A stretch of DNA of 10,601 nucleotides from Roseburia sp. CAG:309 (GCA_000434115.1 FR893943.1:5643-16243); one strand, 5' to 3'. Positions 1 through 7,246 are shown, counted from the stretch's first letter. Made by a program: numbers and translations. Notes: generated from the sequence alone by a model not told the origin.

Positions 1-413
1 ACCGTCATCCGCGGAACAATGTCCGGACACGCCTGTATCGCCGAGGCAATATTGGTGATTGCCCCAATGCAGAGGACATACAGCGGTTTGTCGTCTTGCC
101 GCAATGCCTCGCGGATCAAAAATGACGAAGCCTCTGAAATCTCCCCGGTTCCTTTTTCTGACAATTTTCCAATTTCTCCCATAAGAACCGGAACTTCTTT
201 CTTCATCGCTTTCACAACTCTCTGAATCTCTTCAAAACTCTGCTTCATACTTCCTTCACAGTTAAAATGTTCCGCAAAAATTGCCTTCACAATAAACTTA
301 TCGCACAGTAGCGCATGTGCGATCGCAAACGGATCATCCGCCTCGCACGCCGCATCGCTGTCCACGATAACACGGACTTTTTTATCATCCGGAACCTGAT
401 ATTTCAATGGCAT
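1..413 (-). CDS. Nucleoside hydrolase, N-terminal part (cut by window edge)
   Basis: The first 137 residues of a nucleoside hydrolase (IunH-like N-glycosidase fold) are visible. Enzymes of this family cleave the N-glycosidic bond of nucleosides to release ribose and a base in the cytoplasm. The calcium/ribose-binding aspartate cluster appears near the N-terminus as DSDAACEADDPFA (residues 18-30). This is a variant of the classical DTDPGxDDA motif with a longer spacing before the DD pair. A second family block, GAITNIASAI, lies at residues 117-126. No signal peptide is seen. The ATG at 411-413 has a strong AAGGAGG seven bases upstream. The gene is separated from the upstream AraC-type regulator gene by two terminators, so it probably has its own promoter. 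The family call is firm; the substrate (purine, pyrimidine or other N-glycoside) cannot be told, and the C-terminal active-site histidine region is outside the window. Confidence 0.88.
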   Translation of the reverse strand, partial: MPLKYQVPDDKKVRVIVDSDAACEADDPFAIAHALLCDKFIVKAIFAEHFNCEGSMKQSFEEIQRVVKAMKKEVPVLMGEIGKLSEKGTGEISEASSFLIREALRQDDKPLYVLCIGAITNIASAIQACPDIVPRMT

Positions 414-514
414 AAAACCGCCTCCTTCGTCTGTTTCTGTATAGAAATCAAAGTCTCTTACGTGCAAGCATGATGATTCATTGATGTCCATACATTGGAT
501 CCTAAATAGTTACC

Positions 515-527
515 TGTATAGTATACA
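515..527. promoter_or_regulatory. Palindrome TGTATAgTATACA, candidate operator over a -10
   Basis: A perfect inverted repeat with 6-bp arms around one central base lies in the 250-bp gap upstream of the nucleoside hydrolase. Read on the minus strand it contains TATACT (520-525), a plausible sigma-A -10, but no convincing -35 is seen 17 bp upstream. The GT(N)nAC symmetry resembles operators of GntR-family repressors (inference; no such regulator lies nearby). It sits about 100 bp before the ATG. Confidence 0.35.
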
Positions 528-566
528 AAAAACGAACGGAAAAGAAATGGATTTTCTTGTCCGTTC
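527..566 (-). terminator. Intrinsic terminator, distal of a tandem pair
   Basis: The arms GAACGGA (534-540) and TCCGTTC (560-566) are extended, after one A/G mismatch, by AAGAAA (542-547) and TTTCTT (553-558) around a 5-nt loop. On the minus strand the stem is followed, after one G, by six T residues (527-532). It would stop transcripts leaving the AraC-type gene before they reach the nucleoside hydrolase gene. Confidence 0.82.
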
Positions 567-592
567 TGATGTACATTTTTAGCCAATAGGCG

Positions 593-614
593 AAAAACGA
601 ACACGTAGTGTTCG
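593..614 (-). terminator. Short intrinsic terminator, proximal of a tandem pair
   Basis: A perfect 7-bp stem, CGAACAC (598-604) and GTGTTCG (608-614), with a 3-nt loop is followed on the minus strand by five T residues (593-597). It lies about 50 bp past the AraC-type gene's stop codon, upstream of a second and stronger hairpin. The palindrome could instead be a protein-binding site, but its position and T tract favour termination. Confidence 0.65.
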
Positions 615-663
615 AAATGCGAATGTATGGGTGGGGAAGTCCGGAATAGTTCTATGAATTCCC

Positions 664-1515
664 TTAAACATTTCTATTCCGATACTTCAACGGTGACATC
701 CCATACGTCTTTTTGAACAATTTACTAAAATGATACGCATCATCGTACCCCACTTTTTCCGCAATCTCCGCGATGCCAAAATCCTCTTTCTGTTCCAGCA
801 GTTCTTTGGCATGTTCCAACCGCACGCGGATCAGATAATGAATCGGCGACTCGCCTATTTCCGACTTAAATATCTTGGAAATATAATACGGACTCAGATA
901 CATATTTTCCGCAATCTGATCCAGCGAAATCTTCTCCGCATAATGTTCATCGAGATAATCTGCGATCTGAGCAGCGACGTATTTTTTTCCGGTAGACTCG
1001 AATTCACGGCCTTTCATGGCTGGAACCGGTTCTATTTCTTCGCGCACGATATGCAGCAGCAGCTGTGTTAAATACGCCTTCAGCATAAAATAACTTCCCG
1101 GTTTTCTCTCAGTATTTTCCTTTTCCATTTTCTCACAAAGTTGGAAAATTTCACGCCTCATTTTCCCGGAAGTATGCAGCACATTGCTACCGTCCTTCAG
1201 CTCAATCTGATTTTCGCGCATATTGCAAAACGATACATCCGTAAGTCCGACAAAATATTCCAGCCGGCCTTCTTCACCTTCACGGATAATGCTCTCGTGG
1301 CCGATTCCCGGATTGAAGATCAGAACATCTCCCTCTTTGACCGGCACATATTCATCATTCAGATGATAAATACCTTTCCCTTTTAGTATAATTCCGATCT
1401 CAATAAAATCGTGCTTATGATAATTATTTTCGCTCTCTTTCCGGTCAACCTGACAGGAAAAGAGAAATGTCGGATTCAAATCCTGATTGACAATGTCAAA
1501 TTGTATGTTTTCCAT
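664..1515 (-). CDS. AraC-family transcriptional regulator with N-terminal cupin domain
   Basis: A 283-residue two-domain regulator. Residues about 10-95 form an AraC-type cupin ligand-binding domain, with YHKHDFIEIGIILKGKG at 32-48 and EGDVLIFNPG at 61-70. Residues about 180-283 hold the paired helix-turn-helix DNA-binding domain, and the AraC signature is visible as VGYDDAYHFSKLFKKTYGMSP (255-275, followed by LKYR). Such proteins usually sense a small molecule, often a sugar, and activate nearby genes. The ATG at 1513-1515 is preferred because GAGG stands nine bases before it. An in-frame ATG at 1522-1524 would abut the Shine-Dalgarno directly and add only three residues. The gene starts 20 nt after the ATPase stop, so the two are probably cotranscribed, and it is followed by two terminators. 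The inducer and target genes are unknown; the nucleoside hydrolase next door is a possible target. Confidence 0.93.
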   Translation of the reverse strand: MENIQFDIVNQDLNPTFLFSCQVDRKESENNYHKHDFIEIGIILKGKGIYHLNDEYVPVKEGDVLIFNPGIGHESIIREGEEGRLEYFVGLTDVSFCNMRENQIELKDGSNVLHTSGKMRREIFQLCEKMEKENTERKPGSYFMLKAYLTQLLLHIVREEIEPVPAMKGREFESTGKKYVAAQIADYLDEHYAEKISLDQIAENMYLSPYYISKIFKSEIGESPIHYLIRVRLEHAKELLEQKEDFGIAEIAEKVGYDDAYHFSKLFKKTYGMSPLKYRNRNV

Positions 1516-1535
1516 CGCTATCATCCTCTACACAT

Positions 1536-2876
1536 TCAAAAATCTCGTAATAAAAATGGTACAAAATAAACCGGTAAGAATTTTAAATTTCCTTTTTTTG
1601 TCACATCTTTCTGAGATATAATATAGGTGTCCTTTACATTTTTTGAAAACTTCTCGCGAAATTTCAAAATTGACTCGTGCTTTCCTGTTCCCGATGATTT
1701 TATCTCCAATGCCCGTACTTTATCTTTTATTGACAGCAAAAAGTCAATCTCATAATAATGGGAAGTGTCTTTCTTTTTCCAAGTATGATAATACAATTCT
1801 CTATCCATACCTGCTATCATCTGCGCAACTGCATTTTCGTATAAATACCCCAGATTTGCCGGTAATTTATCCGATAATAATTTTGCATAAATATCATTTT
1901 CTGCTGCCGGTCGATCCATAAACATCAATGTTACAAATAAGCCCGTATCACAAAGATACATTTTATAACTTTTTAAATCTTTTGTCATAGCTAAACTTAC
2001 TCTTGGATCTGTCGAATTATAGGCCAAAAGCACCGTTTTGGAATCCGCTAAATCATACAATAATTCCTCGTCTTTTTTGCTTTTCCGTTTGCCGGTTGCA
2101 GAAGATATTACATATCTTTTCGTATCCTTTGACAACTGTGCCGGAATCGAATGAAACATCGCCGTTATTTTTCCGGAAGCATCAATCTTTTTAAAATCAT
2201 CTTCATAAAGAGAAAGTATTGTCCTCTTCACAGCATCTATTTCCGTAAAGTTTTTGCCTTTTACATAGGCATCCACTGCCTGCGGCATGCCGCCAACTGC
2301 CATGTAAATACGAAAATCCCGCATTAATTTGCGATTCAGCTGCTGCCCGACTTCTTTTTTTCTCTCATACAACTTTTGAAGCAATTCATAGTTCGGATTT
2401 TCAGCCGCCCACAAAAATTCTTCATAATCCATCGGATAAACCTGCAATTTCATTTCCTCAGAAGGAATCAAAATATTCTTTACATTCTTTTTAATTGATA
2501 TCAAAGATCCCGTTTCAATATAATGATATCTTCCATCTTTTACCAGATATTTAATAGCCTGCCTTACTTTTGGAAATAATTGAATTTCATCAAATATAAT
2601 AACCGACTTTTTCTCCACTAATTTCTTTCCGGTAACCGTCTGCAGTCTCAAAAAAAATACATCCAAGTCATTAATGTCATCAAAACAAGCCAGCAACGTA
2701 TTTGAAATATTGGCAAAATCAATCAAAATATAAGTTTCATATTCATTTTTTGCAAACTGCTCTGCGATCGTTGATTTTCCCACTCGTCTGGGACCTTCCA
2801 ACAGGATACTGTAACAATCCGCATACTTTTCTTTCCATTCACGCAGTTTTTCATATGCTTTTCGCTTAAAAAACAT
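1536..2876 (-). CDS. AAA-family ATPase with C-terminal DUF4143 domain
   Basis: A 446-residue protein of the AAA_14/DUF4143 family, common in bacteria and archaea but without an established function. The Walker A motif is GPRRVGKS (28-35), Walker B is VIIFDEIQ (92-99), and a sensor-like TGS follows at 122-124. The C-terminal part carries the DUF4143 pattern NLGYLYENAV (341-350), YEIDFLL (375-381) and LEIKSS (390-395). The spacing of E347, D378, E391 and K393 resembles a PD-(D/E)XK nuclease-like core (inference). Three ATG codons are possible. The one at 2874-2876 is chosen because GGGAGG lies seven bases upstream; the ATG two codons earlier is only one base from it, and the longest reading starts inside the promoter region. 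The gene is clearly richer in A+T than its neighbours, suggesting acquisition. Its promoter lies among three 33-bp repeats. No toxin partner is seen. It runs into the AraC-type gene. Confidence 0.9.
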   Translation of the reverse strand: MFFKRKAYEKLREWKEKYADCYSILLEGPRRVGKSTIAEQFAKNEYETYILIDFANISNTLLACFDDINDLDVFFLRLQTVTGKKLVEKKSVIIFDEIQLFPKVRQAIKYLVKDGRYHYIETGSLISIKKNVKNILIPSEEMKLQVYPMDYEEFLWAAENPNYELLQKLYERKKEVGQQLNRKLMRDFRIYMAVGGMPQAVDAYVKGKNFTEIDAVKRTILSLYEDDFKKIDASGKITAMFHSIPAQLSKDTKRYVISSATGKRKSKKDEELLYDLADSKTVLLAYNSTDPRVSLAMTKDLKSYKMYLCDTGLFVTLMFMDRPAAENDIYAKLLSDKLPANLGYLYENAVAQMIAGMDRELYYHTWKKKDTSHYYEIDFLLSIKDKVRALEIKSSGTGKHESILKFREKFSKNVKDTYIISQKDVTKKGNLKFLPVYFVPFLLRDF

Positions 2877-2901
2877 ACTCATACCTCCCTTTTTTCGCCA
2901 A

Positions 2902-2992
2902 AAATGCATTTGTTCAAAATTATTATACACTAAAACATGCATTTGTTCAAAACTTTTTTATGCAAAAACGTGCATTTGTTCAAAACTTTTTT
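2902..2992. repeat. Three direct repeats with exact 33-bp period
   Basis: The 15-bp core TGCATTTGTTCAAAA occurs without mismatch at 2905-2919, 2938-2952 and 2971-2985. Copies two and three match over 27 of 28 bases (2932-2959 and 2965-2992); copy one shares the core and the A-rich left flank. The array fills most of the 118-bp gap between the DHHW gene and the ATPase gene. Each core contains the small inverted repeat TTTGttCAAA. The spacing is close to three helical turns, so proteins bound to each copy would face the same side of the DNA. The array overlaps the ATPase promoter and is best read as a set of regulator-binding iterons. Confidence 0.85.
2922..2950 (-). promoter_or_regulatory. Sigma-A promoter of the ATPase gene, inside the repeat array
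   Basis: On the minus strand a -35 TTGAAC (2945-2950) is followed by a 17-bp spacer and a perfect -10 TATAAT (2922-2927). The -35 lies within repeat copy two, and the expected start site near 2915 falls in copy one. Copy three sits about 55-70 bp upstream of that start. A protein binding the repeats would therefore block or modulate this promoter. Confidence 0.75.
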
Positions 2993-2994
2993 CA

Positions 2995-4200
2995 TTATTC
3001 CAAAAAATCATCCGGATTAAACTCTTCCAATGTCTGCTTCTTTTTTTCTGCATTTGCGAGGCCGGCGAGTTTTGTATTCTGCATAAATTTTTCCGTATTA
3101 AACATCACCAGCACGTCTGTGACGTCCTCGTATTTATCCAGAATCTGACCGATTGGAAGTTTTCCGTAACGATAATCGATCAGGATAATGCGGTCGTAAT
3201 TTTCCGTCAAAAACGGGACAAAACAATTGGCAAAGGAATCTTTAACGAGAAGTAAAGTTTTTCCGGTTTTGGCCTTTGTAGTGATTTCTATTTGAAATGT
3301 ATTTTTTGACAAAAATACATTATAGCGGTTAAATCCTTCTTTTGCTTCTTTCGGAAAATACAATGTATCTGCTTCTACATCGCCGTCATCCATATTGACG
3401 TGAACGGCCTCCTGCGATGCATTTTTAAAAAGTGTAACCTGATCTTTTGGGACATTTACATGTACTTTGTTATACGTCGTTCCGTAAAAATCATCGAATA
3501 CCGTTTCCTGCGTATACTCCGTAATTGGCTTTGCATCCGCCTGTCCGCTTTTTTCTGCCCACGCTTTGTACGCATAATACGCACCGAGGGTCGTCCAATG
3601 ATGGTCAGTCCGATAATAGATATATTCGTTCTGGTGGCTTCGCATAACATCTTTCAGATAAATCATCCGTTCTGGATGTGACAGAGATTTCCGCAATGCG
3701 TCTAACACTTCGGTATGCTCGGAAACCTGCGAATAGGCCGGCAAATATTTTGAAAGCGCAAGTGTCTTCGACGGAATCATCAGACAACTTACGTGCTTTT
3801 CGCCAAACATTTCACACATATCATTTAGAAATGAGGACAACGTTTTTACATTTTCTTCCACTTGCTCTTTATCATACTCATTTTCGTCGTCTTTTTCTAA
3901 AAGATAACCTTCTTTTCCCAGATAAACATTGTTGATATCCCTTTTTCCCATTTGTTTTTGGAGGGTCACCGCCAGATCCACCCATCGATCCCGCAGGAAA
4001 AACTGGTCGCTCAGATAAGTTTCGTATTTTTCCTGATATTTTCCCTGTAAAAACTGCTCTTTGGTAAGCTGCGGTTTCTGTTCCAAATTTCTATTTTCCA
4101 AATCGGAATACGCTTTTTTCGGTAAAACCGCCGTAATGACTGCGCCCCCAAACAGCATAACACAAAAGACAATAATCGACAATATTTTTATCTTTTTCAC
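2995..4200 (-). CDS. DHHW-family membrane-anchored SGNH-like protein, likely acyl transfer partner of the MBOAT
   Basis: A 401-residue protein with one N-terminal hydrophobic segment (about residues 5-26) that anchors it facing outwards. The family-defining DHHW motif is at 199-202 in YRTDHHWTTLGAYYAY. A later LLVKDSFANCF (317-327) offers S322 as the nucleophile. This order, Asp-His before Ser, is that of AlgX and AlgJ, which move acetyl groups onto alginate. The ENRNLEQKP block (35-43) is also typical of this group. The start is GTG (4198-4200), supported by AGGAGG seven bases upstream. It begins 12 nt after the MBOAT stop and is the last gene of the operon. Together they suggest that the MBOAT carries an acyl group across the membrane and this protein places it on a glycan or teichoic-type polymer (inference). 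No terminator is evident after it. Confidence 0.87.
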   Translation of the reverse strand: MKKIKILSIIVFCVMLFGGAVITAVLPKKAYSDLENRNLEQKPQLTKEQFLQGKYQEKYETYLSDQFFLRDRWVDLAVTLQKQMGKRDINNVYLGKEGYLLEKDDENEYDKEQVEENVKTLSSFLNDMCEMFGEKHVSCLMIPSKTLALSKYLPAYSQVSEHTEVLDALRKSLSHPERMIYLKDVMRSHQNEYIYYRTDHHWTTLGAYYAYKAWAEKSGQADAKPITEYTQETVFDDFYGTTYNKVHVNVPKDQVTLFKNASQEAVHVNMDDGDVEADTLYFPKEAKEGFNRYNVFLSKNTFQIEITTKAKTGKTLLLVKDSFANCFVPFLTENYDRIILIDYRYGKLPIGQILDKYEDVTDVLVMFNTEKFMQNTKLAGLANAEKKKQTLEEFNPDDFLE

Positions 4201-4212
4201 TTTGCCACCTCC

Positions 4213-5628
4213 TTAAAACCGAAAATACAAAAACGGATTGTAAGACGAATTCACAAGCAATGCGACGCAGGCAATAAACAATACGATAGTAAATAGAATC
4301 GCTGCAATCTCTCCACGTGCCGTATCTTCGGGGAAAGCTCTGCAAATTAGAAACCGTTTTACAACGGACAGCGATCCGATGACGGCAATGACAAGCAAAG
4401 CCGCATGGGATACCAGAAGATACATCGTCTGCTGATTCACAACTCCCGCTCCGGTCCGGAAAAACATCGCACGCATATAATTTGCACTGTCTGCCATGTC
4501 CAGCCACGAAAACAAACTCCATCCAATCATGACAAATAGCATCGTATAAATATGTCCAAACGCCGCAGGTAATTTATCTAACACCTTTTTTAATACAAAT
4601 TTCTCAAGCACAAGAAGCACGCCATAGTACACTCCCCACAATATGAAATTATAGTATGCGCCATGCCACAATCCGGTTAAAAACCACACGATTGCCAGAT
4701 TTAATATCTGACGTCCGACACCATGGCGGTTTCCTCCCAGCGGAATATACACGTATTCCCGGAACCAGGTTCCCAGCGAAATATGCCAGCGGCGCCAGAA
4801 TTCCGTAATGCTTTTTGATTCATATGGATAATTGAAGTTTTCCGGAAAGGTAAAACCGAACATTGCGCCCAAACCGATTGCCATATCCGAATATCCCGAA
4901 AAATCAAAATAAATCTGCAATGTAAACGCCACTACACCAAGCCACGCCGCTACCGTCGTCAGCTCACTGTCCGGCATCGCCGCAATCTGGCTCCAAAGAG
5001 CCCCCACTTGATTCGCGATCAGCACTTTCTTTCCGAGTCCCACCATAAATCGAAGGATTCCTTTACTAAACTGCGAAATCGTCTCTTTTCGATGATCCAA
5101 TTGTTCTGCGACATCCTTAAAACGGACGATTGGCCCCGCGATCAACTGTGGAAACAGCGCAACATAGGCTCCAAACGTAATAAAATTCTTTTGCATTTTA
5201 GCATCCCCGCGATACACATCGATCGTATAGGACATCGTCTGAAAGGTATAAAAAGAAATACCGATTGGCAATGCAAGATGTAGCTCAGGCATCGCCAAAC
5301 CGGTCAATTGATGAACGATCTGAAGGAAAAAACCGGCATATTTAAAAAAGCCAAGAAGTGCCAGATTTATGACTGCCGAACAGGCAACCATAACTTTGGC
5401 ACCACTCATTTTCCCCTTTTCTTTAAAATAATGCACCGCAAGTCCCGCCGCATAGTCTACACATGTAGAAAGCAGGATGAGTACCACATATACCGGTTCG
5501 CCCCACGCATAAAAAACGAGACTCGACAAAAATAATACGAAATTCCGGCATTTCTTTGGCAGGATGTAGTATGCCAAAAGAACAATCGGCAGGAAGCGGA
5601 ACAAAAACAATAAACTGCTGAAAACCAT
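4213..5628 (-). CDS. MBOAT-family membrane O-acyltransferase (AlgI/DltB-like)
   Basis: A 471-residue polytopic membrane protein with about ten hydrophobic segments. Family blocks are PIGISFYTFQTMSY (121-134), GPIVRF (165-170), FDFSGYSDMAIGLG (241-254), FWRRWHISLGTWFREYVYIP (277-296) and LTGLWHGAYYNFILWG (317-332). H322 is the invariant MBOAT catalytic histidine and H282 the second conserved one. The end, NPFLYFRF, is also characteristic. AlgI-type proteins take an acyl group from a cytoplasmic donor and deliver it to an extracellular SGNH-like partner. The ATG at 5626-5628 has GAGGAG seven bases upstream. The gene sits 13 nt after the DUF4358 gene and 12 nt before the DHHW gene. It is intact and of normal length. 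The polymer that is modified is not given by the sequence; capsule, peptidoglycan-linked polymer or another surface glycan are all possible. No dltA or dltC is present, so D-alanylation is unlikely. Confidence 0.95.
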   Translation of the reverse strand: MVFSSLLFLFRFLPIVLLAYYILPKKCRNFVLFLSSLVFYAWGEPVYVVLILLSTCVDYAAGLAVHYFKEKGKMSGAKVMVACSAVINLALLGFFKYAGFFLQIVHQLTGLAMPELHLALPIGISFYTFQTMSYTIDVYRGDAKMQKNFITFGAYVALFPQLIAGPIVRFKDVAEQLDHRKETISQFSKGILRFMVGLGKKVLIANQVGALWSQIAAMPDSELTTVAAWLGVVAFTLQIYFDFSGYSDMAIGLGAMFGFTFPENFNYPYESKSITEFWRRWHISLGTWFREYVYIPLGGNRHGVGRQILNLAIVWFLTGLWHGAYYNFILWGVYYGVLLVLEKFVLKKVLDKLPAAFGHIYTMLFVMIGWSLFSWLDMADSANYMRAMFFRTGAGVVNQQTMYLLVSHAALLVIAVIGSLSVVKRFLICRAFPEDTARGEIAAILFTIVLFIACVALLVNSSYNPFLYFRF

Positions 5629-5641
5629 GTCTTAACTCCTC

Positions 5642-6136
5642 TTATAACTTCTTCTTAAGAGCAGTCTGACCTTTCATATTCACATCTTTTTTCGGTGACA
5701 TGGCAATGTACCAGACATACTTCCCTTTTTGACCACAAACTGCATTTTGAAATACCTGCTTTTCTGCCGCCGTATAATCACTGAGATAATCGCTCTTGCA
5801 ATTTCTCTTTTTATAACTCTTCAATGTGCCAAATAGGCTCTTTGCCTGAGACTCATTTTTTGCTTGCATCACACACAAACTATAAGCTTCTTTTGCATCA
5901 AATACATACTGCATTGTCTTTACTTTCTTTCTGGCTGCGGAAGAAAGTGCGCCAAAATCCAATGCACTTTTCGACGCATATTTCAAATTTGCGCTGCCGC
6001 CTGTCGCCTTTAATGCCGCAGAGCAAAGCGCCTTACAGGTCGTCTTTGTCTTTGCCTCCGCAGCGTTACCGGAAATGGTTGTTGCGAAAAGTGTCATTAT
6101 CAGCACCGCACAGATAATTTTCATATATTTTTTCAT
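5642..6136 (-). CDS. Secreted DUF4358-like protein
   Basis: A 164-residue exported protein. Residues 1-26 form a signal peptide with a hydrophobic core followed by AAEA, a plausible signal peptidase I site. There is no lipobox. The rest resembles DUF4358, a small extracytoplasmic domain frequent in Lachnospiraceae. The recognisable parts are DAKEAYSLCVMQAKNESQA (80-98), a lysine-rich helix, DYTAAEKQVFQNAV (120-133) and GKYVWYIAMSP (138-148). The function of the domain is not established. The ATG at 6134-6136 follows AGGAG by nine bases, and this site overlaps the stop of the SGNH gene 12 nt upstream, indicating coupled translation. Its place between two enzymes of a surface acylation set suggests an accessory or adaptor role outside the membrane (inference). 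It has several cysteines (mature C34, C38, C88, C113 and C134), which could form disulfides. Confidence 0.75.
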   Translation of the reverse strand: MKKYMKIICAVLIMTLFATTISGNAAEAKTKTTCKALCSAALKATGGSANLKYASKSALDFGALSSAARKKVKTMQYVFDAKEAYSLCVMQAKNESQAKSLFGTLKSYKKRNCKSDYLSDYTAAEKQVFQNAVCGQKGKYVWYIAMSPKKDVNMKGQTALKKKL

Positions 6137-6148
6137 TTCTCAATTCTC

Positions 6149-7246
6149 CTATCGATCTAAAGATTTGTCATATTTTGTAATTATCTTTCCAAACTGCGTA
6201 TAGGCAGGCGGCTTCCAATGATACCCGTCCCCCGTCGCATAACCGGCTTTCAAAAATCCGCCGGAATCTTTCAAAAAGTCTGTATAATCGAGATATTTCA
6301 ATCCCATTTTCTTCGCCAGATTTTTCAGACGCCGATTAAAAATAGGAATTTGTTTCATGCCCGGATGCCTTGCTTTTTCGGCTCTTGTAACCGGTGAAAC
6401 AGCACACAATACAATATCCGTATTAGGATCTGCCTGCTGAATCGCTTCGATCATATCTTTGTATTCCGAGATCATCTGCGATGCCGGCCGATAATGAATT
6501 TCGTTCATTCCAAGCATCATATACACGCGGTACGGATTCTCTGCGATCAGCTTCTGCAGTCCCGTTCTTCCCTTAAAAATTCGTTTTGTGTGAAATGTCA
6601 CGGTATTCAATCCGCGGTATGCGACTACCTTTTTCTTTGCTCCAAGAGGCATCGCTGGAAATCCGCCCTCATAGGCAATTCCCTCGCAGATGGAATCTCC
6701 GGCAAATACCACTTTCCGCTGATACTTTTTCATCGTCATTTTCTTTTTTGCCGAAGGCCGGCTGTCCGATGGTGATTCCTTTTTTGTTTTTCCTGCTGTC
6801 ACATAAAATGTATATTCTTTTTTATTCTTTAATTTTTTTACAAGAAAATGATCCTTCTGTGTTGTCCCGGCGAGTTTGTATTTTCCATTTTTTTCTAATT
6901 TATAGTAGACGTGATAATATTCTGCCTGCTTCGTCTGCTTCCAGGAAACCTTGACAGCAGTCGTCGAATACCGCACAGCCTTAACTTTGGTAACTTTTTT
7001 CAATGGTTTCACATGAGGAGCCGGCGTTGGTGTTACCGGTGGTGCTGTCGGCGTTGGTGTGACCGGTGTCGCCGTCGGTTCCGCACTAACTTCCGCCGTA
7101 ACCTGCGGAGCTGCACTTTCAATCGGGGGAACCGTTTCCGGTGTCCCTTCCGCTTTCACCGAAGTCTCTGCAAATATTCCGCACGCAAATACTGCAACAC
7201 CCATAATCAAGGCGTTGCAGCAATATCTTATCGTTGCTTTTTTCAT
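6149..7246 (-). CDS. Secreted SGNH/GDSL hydrolase with Pro/Thr linker and Fn3-like domain
   Basis: A 365-residue modular exported protein. A signal peptide (about 1-32) is followed by a Pro/Thr/Ala-rich linker (34-80, with repeated TPTP), a fibronectin type III-like domain (about 83-152, with VKVSWKQ and EYYHVYYK) and a C-terminal SGNH domain (about 177-365). Block I is VFAGDSICEG with S185 as nucleophile. Block III is MLGMNEIHY, where N248 fills the oxyanion position but the usual GxND is GMNE. Block V is DGYHW, giving the D340/H343 pair. Such enzymes are esterases or acyltransferases acting on glycans. As the first gene of the operon it may remove, transfer or edit the acyl groups installed by the MBOAT pair (inference). 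The ATG at 7244-7246 has AAGGA five bases upstream. A sigma-A promoter lies just before it. Confidence 0.88.
   Translation of the reverse strand: MKKATIRYCCNALIMGVAVFACGIFAETSVKAEGTPETVPPIESAAPQVTAEVSAEPTATPVTPTPTAPPVTPTPAPHVKPLKKVTKVKAVRYSTTAVKVSWKQTKQAEYYHVYYKLEKNGKYKLAGTTQKDHFLVKKLKNKKEYTFYVTAGKTKKESPSDSRPSAKKKMTMKKYQRKVVFAGDSICEGIAYEGGFPAMPLGAKKKVVAYRGLNTVTFHTKRIFKGRTGLQKLIAENPYRVYMMLGMNEIHYRPASQMISEYKDMIEAIQQADPNTDIVLCAVSPVTRAEKARHPGMKQIPIFNRRLKNLAKKMGLKYLDYTDFLKDSGGFLKAGYATGDGYHWKPPAYTQFGKIITKYDKSLDR

Noticed and set aside
598..614. CGAAC...GTTCG palindrome resembling a Gram-positive LexA (SOS) box
   Set aside because: The Bacillus-type box needs four bases between CGAAC and GTTCG; here there are seven. 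The T tract and position after a stop codon fit a terminator better.
2877..2942. Longer N-terminus for the ATPase starting at 2942
   Set aside because: That reading would begin upstream of the -10 hexamer and of the Shine-Dalgarno, so the extra residues would come from promoter and repeat DNA.
2902..2992. Possible minimal CRISPR array
   Set aside because: The conserved core is only 15 bp, the parts between cores are largely repeated too, and no cas gene is near. It is a tandem promoter repeat.
4091..4522. 143-residue minus-strand open frame across the MBOAT/DHHW junction
   Set aside because: It overlaps two well-supported genes in another frame, is rich in Cys and Arg, and has no family features.
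4213..5628. MBOAT as DltB of a D-alanylation operon
   Set aside because: No dltA, dltC or dltX is present, and the partner carries the DHHW motif rather than a typical DltD sequence.
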